A stretch of 19,019 nucleotides of DNA from Caryophanales bacterium UBA7581. GTDB lineage: Bacteria; Bacillota_I; Bacilli_A; RFN20; CAG-826. Made by a program: the position numbers and the translations under genes. The notes beneath the pieces were generated by a model. It searched no databases and had not been told where the DNA came from. It was given only the letters and a program-made list of their open reading frames with translations. Positions 15,081 through 19,019 of the stretch are shown here, in pieces (position 1 is the stretch's first letter; every line of letters begins with the position of its first letter). The stretch spans positions 1 through 19,019 of the forward strand of contig DLKT01000032.1 in NCBI GenBank assembly GCA_002477825.1. The letters are read 5' to 3'.

Positions 15081-15519
15081 CTTTATCAATGGTTCTTTTT
15101 TGATCTTTTTCTTTTTCACTTTCCCGTTTATCGTAATTTTTCTTTCCTTTACCTAAACATATTTCCACTTTTACTCTACCTCTTTTAAAGTAGATTTTTG
15201 TGGGTACAAGGGTAAAGGATTTTTCTTTTACTTTTTGTTCTAAGCGAATAATTTCTTTTTTATGTAATAATAATTTTCTTGTTCTTAAAGGATCATGATT
15301 AAAAATATTGCCTTCTTTATAAGGAGCAATATGCATATTAATAATAAAAGCTTCTTGATTACGAATCACAATATAACAATCATTTAAAGAGGCTCCATTA
15401 TTACGAATGGACTTAATTTCTGTACCGGTTAATTCAATGCCTGCTTCTAAAGGATCGCTTAAAAAATAATGAAAAGAAGCTTTTCGATTATTGGTAATGA
15501 TTTTAATGGCAGATTCCAT
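15061..15519 (-). CDS. smpB: SsrA-binding protein SmpB
   Basis: A 152-residue protein of the usual SmpB length. It binds tmRNA and carries it to stalled ribosomes, starting trans-translation and tagging of unfinished proteins for decay. The core beta-barrel shows the conserved stretches ELTGTEIKSIR (29-39) and INMHIAPYKEGN (60-71), and the basic tail (GKGKKNYDKRESEKEKD) is the part that enters the decoding centre. The ribosome binding site AAGGAGG precedes the ATG. It lies 59 nt downstream of rnr on the same strand, a common pairing since RNase R degrades the released mRNA and processes tmRNA. Its 3' end overlaps convergent folT by 20 bp. Confidence 0.97.
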   Translation of the reverse strand: MESAIKIITNNRKASFHYFLSDPLEAGIELTGTEIKSIRNNGASLNDCYIVIRNQEAFIINMHIAPYKEGNIFNHDPLRTRKLLLHKKEIIRLEQKVKEKSFTLVPTKIYFKRGRVKVEICLGKGKKNYDKRESEKEKDQKRTIDKAMKHYE

Positions 15520-15578
15520 ACATTTGGCCTCCTTTTGGCTATTTTTATCATACTCTTTTTATTCGAGTTTGAATAGTT

Positions 15579-17666
15579 TTATCGTCTTCTACTATGTCTT
15601 CTTAATAAATGTGGATTTTCTCTTTTTCGATAAGATTCCACTAAACGAAGCGTGATTTCTCCTTTTTTCGGATTAGCATCTACAACTTGCACTTTTACTT
15701 TGTCACTTACCACAAAGCGTAATCCTCTTCTTCTAGAAAAAGCAGAGATACCTTGTTCATCTAAAACAAAATAATCCGAGAAATCTTCAAACTTCAATAA
15801 TCCTGAAAGGCCATTTTCTAATTCTACAAACATACCACGATTATTCATACCGTCAATATGACCTTCATAAATATCACCAATATGGCTTTGCATATATTCT
15901 GCGCCTTTATAATCAACGGATTCTCTTTCAATGGTAACCGCTCGTCTTTCTTTAAAAGAAGTGTCTTCTGCTAAAAACACGAGCTTTTCTTCTAATTCTT
16001 TTAAAGAAGAAAAATCTTTTTCGAATAAATATTTTCTTAATAAACGATGAACGATTAAATCGGGGTATCTTCTGATTGGCGAAGTAAAATGCGTATAGCA
16101 AGAAGATGCTAAACCAAAGTGCGTGTTATATGCAGCTGAATATCTTGCCTTAGCTAAAGAACGAAGTAAGAAAGTAGAAATAATCTCTTTTTTAGCTCCA
16201 TCTTCAATACTCATTAAATATTGTTGTAAATCTTTTGGTTTCACATTTAAAGGGGAAAAATAGATAGGATTCCCCATTCTAGAAGTAAAAGACATCCACG
16301 TTTCTAGTTTACGAACTTTCGGTTGTTCATGAATACGATAAATAAAAGGTAAATTTCTCTTATGAATCGTTTCTGCTACAGTTTCATTGGCCAAAATCAT
16401 AAAATCTTCAATGAGCTTTTCGCCTTCTTTTTGCATCTTTTTATGAATGCCAATGGCTTTTCCTTCTTGATCTACTTCAATTTTAATTTCCGGGACACTT
16501 AAATCTAAAGCGCCTCTTTCATTTCTTCTCGCTCTCACTAATTGAGAAAGTTCATGCATCAATAAAAGCGTTTCTTCTAATTCATTCTCAGGATGATTTT
16601 TTCTAATCACTTCATTTACATAAGTATAGGTTAAACGATGCTTTGAACGGATAATAGAAGGTTGAATTTGAGAAGAAACCACTTCACCTTTATCATTCAC
16701 ATTCATGATACAGGAAATGGTTAAACGATCGACATTTGGATTTAAAGAACAAATACCATTCGATAAACTAAAAGGAAGCATAGGAACGACACGATCCGTA
16801 ACATAAATGGAAGTACCGCGATTCACTGCCTCTTTATCTAAGGCTGTATTTTCTCTTACATAATGAGAAACATCGGCAATATGTACACCTAAAATATAAC
16901 CATCTTTTACTTTTTGAATAGAAACTGCATCATCTAGGTCTCGGGCATCTTCTCCATCAATAGTAACAATGAGTTCTTTTCGTAAATCTAACCGTTTGGT
17001 TGCTTCTTCTTCCTTCACTTCTAAAGGTAAAGCTAAAACTTCTACTTCGACATCGTTAGGAAAAACAATAGGCGCATTATTTTCTAAAATCAACCTTGTC
17101 ATATCCATTCCAGGTGCATTTTTAGCGCCTAAAACTTTAACGACTTCTAAAAGTATTTTTCGTGGTTTAGAAGATTTAAAATGACAAACAACAACATCTC
17201 CGATAGCGCCTTGATAATTGTCTAAAGAAAAACGAGTGGATAATGGCGCTAAATAAGAAGCTTCTACATAATAGCCTTTTTTATCTCTTTTTACTTCACC
17301 AACAACTTCATGATATTTACGAGCAACAATTTTAACGACCGCTCCACCATATTGATGAGGACGAATATAGACTCTATCTCCTAAAATAGCGTCCATTAAA
17401 TCTTCATCGGTAATATACATATCTTCTTCAGCATCAAAAAGATGTACAAAAGCAAAAGTATCTTTTACTGATACCACTTCACCTAATAATAGGCCTAAAG
17501 TTTCTGGTAAAACATAATGTTCATCTTCAAAAATAATTTCTCCATCATTTAAAAGCGTTTGCATCATTAAGGCAATATCTTGACGACGATAAGAAAAATG
17601 AGCGTAGATTTCTTGCGCTGTAACATAACGATTCTTGCGGATAAAATTTAAAATTTCTTCTTTCAT
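15579..17666 (-). CDS. rnr: Ribonuclease R
   Basis: A 695-residue 3'-to-5' exoribonuclease of the RNase II/R family that degrades structured RNA. It begins with a winged-helix segment (about 1-55), followed by cold-shock/OB domains (about 58-220). The catalytic RNB domain (about 225-550) contains DGEDARDLDDAV (237-248, metal-binding aspartates including D243, D245, D246) and HFTSPIRRYPDLIVHRLL (526-543). An S1 RNA-binding domain (600-678) and a short arginine-rich tail end the protein. Length and order suit RNase R rather than RNase II. AGGAG precedes the start. It is first of a pair with smpB. A terminator lies only about 20 bp upstream, leaving no room for a promoter between them. Confidence 0.97.
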   Translation of the reverse strand: MKEEILNFIRKNRYVTAQEIYAHFSYRRQDIALMMQTLLNDGEIIFEDEHYVLPETLGLLLGEVVSVKDTFAFVHLFDAEEDMYITDEDLMDAILGDRVYIRPHQYGGAVVKIVARKYHEVVGEVKRDKKGYYVEASYLAPLSTRFSLDNYQGAIGDVVVCHFKSSKPRKILLEVVKVLGAKNAPGMDMTRLILENNAPIVFPNDVEVEVLALPLEVKEEEATKRLDLRKELIVTIDGEDARDLDDAVSIQKVKDGYILGVHIADVSHYVRENTALDKEAVNRGTSIYVTDRVVPMLPFSLSNGICSLNPNVDRLTISCIMNVNDKGEVVSSQIQPSIIRSKHRLTYTYVNEVIRKNHPENELEETLLLMHELSQLVRARRNERGALDLSVPEIKIEVDQEGKAIGIHKKMQKEGEKLIEDFMILANETVAETIHKRNLPFIYRIHEQPKVRKLETWMSFTSRMGNPIYFSPLNVKPKDLQQYLMSIEDGAKKEIISTFLLRSLAKARYSAAYNTHFGLASSCYTHFTSPIRRYPDLIVHRLLRKYLFEKDFSSLKELEEKLVFLAEDTSFKERRAVTIERESVDYKGAEYMQSHIGDIYEGHIDGMNNRGMFVELENGLSGLLKFEDFSDYFVLDEQGISAFSRRRGLRFVVSDKVKVQVVDANPKKGEITLRLVESYRKRENPHLLRRHSRRR

Positions 17667-17686
17667 ACTCTCACTCTCCTATGCAA

Positions 17687-17709
17687 TAAAAAAAGGGATA
17701 TACTCCCTT
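17687..17709 (-). terminator. Intrinsic terminator or attenuator between secG and rnr
   Basis: On the minus strand AAGGGA pairs with TCCCTT (6 bp, 5-nt loop) followed by eight T residues. It lies between secG and rnr, with its T run ending about 20 nt before the rnr start. It could stop secG transcripts or attenuate read-through into rnr. Confidence 0.7.
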
Positions 17710-17760
17710 CTTTTTTCTTTTTATTTACAAGTTAAAATAAATCTTTTAAAAGATAATTGC

Positions 17761-17991
17761 TTAATTTCCAAGTGCTTTAATTAAAACAGCAAAGAGGAAG
17801 AAAACCACGGCAAAGCCAAAGGTAAGCCAAGAAATGACTAATTCAGAACCTCTTTCTTTTTGATGAGCAAAAACGTTTAAGCCACCACCGGTAATAGCAC
17901 CAGAAGCACCTTCAGATTTACCACCTTGTAGAAGGGATAAAATAATAATAATAACGGCTACGATTAAGAAAATAATATCTAAAGCGCCCAT
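17761..17991 (-). CDS. secG: Protein-export membrane protein SecG
   Basis: A 76-residue protein with two membrane helices (about 4-22 and 53-73) separated by a glycine-rich loop containing LQGGKSEGASGAITGGG, the SecG hallmark. It is the small subunit of the SecYEG channel and assists SecA-driven export, including the signal-peptide proteins elsewhere in this window. Length fits the family. GAGGAGG is 7 nt before the ATG. The order secG-rnr-smpB is widely conserved in Firmicutes, which supports all three calls. Confidence 0.95.
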   Translation of the reverse strand: MGALDIIFLIVAVIIIILSLLQGGKSEGASGAITGGGLNVFAHQKERGSELVISWLTFGFAVVFFLFAVLIKALGN

Positions 17992-18056
17992 AAGAATACC
18001 TCCTCATGTTTTTTTCAGTTCATAACTGCTCATTTATATTACACTATTTTCAAAAG

Positions 18057-18086
18057 AAAATAAATAACATTTTTTGGTATTGTCAA
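18057..18086 (-). promoter_or_regulatory. Likely promoter of secG
   Basis: A perfect -35 TTGACA at 18086-18081 is followed, 18 bp on, by TATTTT as a partial -10. It lies in the 145-bp gap between uvrB and secG and would give a leader of about 60 nt. Confidence 0.45.
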
Positions 18087-18136
18087 TTTTCTTTAAAAAA
18101 ATAGTGAAAAAGCAACATTTTTTCTTTTTATTCCTT

Positions 18137-19019
18137 TTATAAATCTGCTTTTAATTCAAAAATCATATCACGAAGTTGCGCTGCTCTTTCAAAGTCGAAT
18201 TCTTTAGCCGCCTCGCGCATTTGCTTTTCAAGTGACTTAATTTCGCGTTCAATATCTTTTCTTGAGCGTTTTCCTTTATCTTTCTTAGCAAAATCTTCAA
18301 AAGTATTATCTTCGTTTTTAATCGGTAAACGAATTTCTTTAATAATGGTTTTCGGTGTAATATGATGTTCATCATTATAAGCTTTTTGAATTTGACGACG
18401 ACGATTCGTTTCATCAATAGCGGTTTTCATCGAATCAGTGATTCGATCCGCATACATTATGACGCGTCCTTCCGCATTTCTAGCGGCCCGACCAATAATC
18501 TGAATCAATGAACGTGTTGAGCGTAAGAAACCTTCTTTATCCGCATCTAAAATTGCGATTAAGGATACTTCTGGAATATCTAAGCCTTCTCTTAATAAGT
18601 TAATACCGACTAAAACGTCGTATTTTCCTTTACGCAGTTGATAGATAATTTCCGTTCTTTCTAAGGTTTTCGTTTCATTATGGAGATAGGCAACTTTATA
18701 ACCACGGTCTTTTAAGAATTTCGTTAAATCCTCAGCCATACGAATCGTTAACGTAACAATCATCACTCTTTGATTTTTTTCAATTCGTTTTTGAATTTCC
18801 GAAATCAAATCATCAATTTGTCCCATCGTTGGACGCACTTCAACTTCTGGGTCTAATAAACCCGTAGGACGAATAATTTGTTCTACATATTCTCCGTTTG
18901 TTCTACCTAATTCATAATCTCCAGGGGTAGCTGAAGTACAAATGACTTGATTCATTAGTCCTTCAAATTCATCAAATTTTAAAGGTCTATTATCAAGTGC
19001 ACTAGGTAATCTAAAACCA
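18137..19019 (-). CDS. uvrB: UvrABC system protein B, C-terminal part
   Basis: The 3' part of uvrB (last 293 residues); the rest runs off the right end of the window. The frame is open to the edge and reads GFRLPSALDNRPLKFDEFEG before the internal methionine at 18955, so that methionine is not the start. Visible UvrB features are SATPGDYEL, the helicase motifs GINLLREGLDIPEVSL and QIIGRAARN, and the C-terminal UVR motif (about the last 40 residues, with LEKQMREAAKEFDFERAAQLRD) that contacts UvrC. UvrB verifies DNA damage in nucleotide excision repair after loading by UvrA. The full protein is normally about 660 residues. No strong terminator is seen before secG, only a weak A/T hairpin. Confidence 0.97.
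   Translation of the reverse strand, partial: GFRLPSALDNRPLKFDEFEGLMNQVICTSATPGDYELGRTNGEYVEQIIRPTGLLDPEVEVRPTMGQIDDLISEIQKRIEKNQRVMIVTLTIRMAEDLTKFLKDRGYKVAYLHNETKTLERTEIIYQLRKGKYDVLVGINLLREGLDIPEVSLIAILDADKEGFLRSTRSLIQIIGRAARNAEGRVIMYADRITDSMKTAIDETNRRRQIQKAYNDEHHITPKTIIKEIRLPIKNEDNTFEDFAKKDKGKRSRKDIEREIKSLEKQMREAAKEFDFERAAQLRDMIFELKADL

Noticed and set aside
16969..17184. Plus-strand frame inside rnr
   Set aside because: Antisense shadow of a highly conserved gene.
18163..18417. Second minus-strand frame inside uvrB
   Set aside because: Out-of-frame reading of the uvrB C-terminus, with lysine-rich low-complexity content.

Overview
The window comes from an AT-rich bacterium of the Firmicutes/Mollicutes kind. 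The gene order uvrB-secG-rnr-smpB, the strong AAGGAGG ribosome binding sites and a tetrahydrofolate riboswitch in front of a folate transporter gene all point to a low-GC Gram-positive lineage, plausibly a gut Bacilli/Erysipelotrichia or RF39-like organism. I cannot name the genus. Tryptophan is written TGG throughout and the core genes are intact, so the standard code applies. None of the 15 visible stop codons is TGA.

Region 1 (1-8630) is a surface-protein locus. After a small PD-(D/E)XK nuclease-like gene come three large secreted, membrane-anchored proteins of 1022, 922 and 647 residues. They share a nearly identical 5' cassette (ribosome binding site plus signal peptide), a helical C-terminal domain and one C-terminal membrane anchor. 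Between these ends lie different series of bacterial Ig-like and OB-fold-like domains. The first two genes run rightward; the third runs leftward and is convergent with the second across a two-way terminator. Genes 1 and 3 also share about 0.8 kb at their 3' ends in inverted orientation. A complete tyrosine recombinase (9005-9931) diverges from gene 3, so this could be a rearranging, antigenically variable locus. That is inference.

Region 2 (9984-14095) holds a small single-pass membrane protein and two convergent two-gene modules. Each pairs an AAA15/RloA-type ATPase with an RloB/TOPRIM-like protein, the layout of AbiL- and PARIS-type anti-phage systems. The modules meet tail to tail at a shared terminator, and in both the second gene overlaps the first by exactly 20 bp. 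The second module has a strong promoter preceded by a palindrome and by three direct repeats with an exact 32-bp period.

Region 3 (14396-19019) is core housekeeping. A class-I THF riboswitch, whose terminator hairpin contains the Shine-Dalgarno sequence, controls folT, the folate-binding subunit of an ECF transporter. On the opposite strand lie smpB and rnr (trans-translation tagging and RNA decay, which act together), secG (protein export) and the 3' part of uvrB (nucleotide excision repair). The best leads for new biology are the paired ATPase-RloB modules with their repeat-bearing upstream region, and the recombinase-linked surface-protein family.
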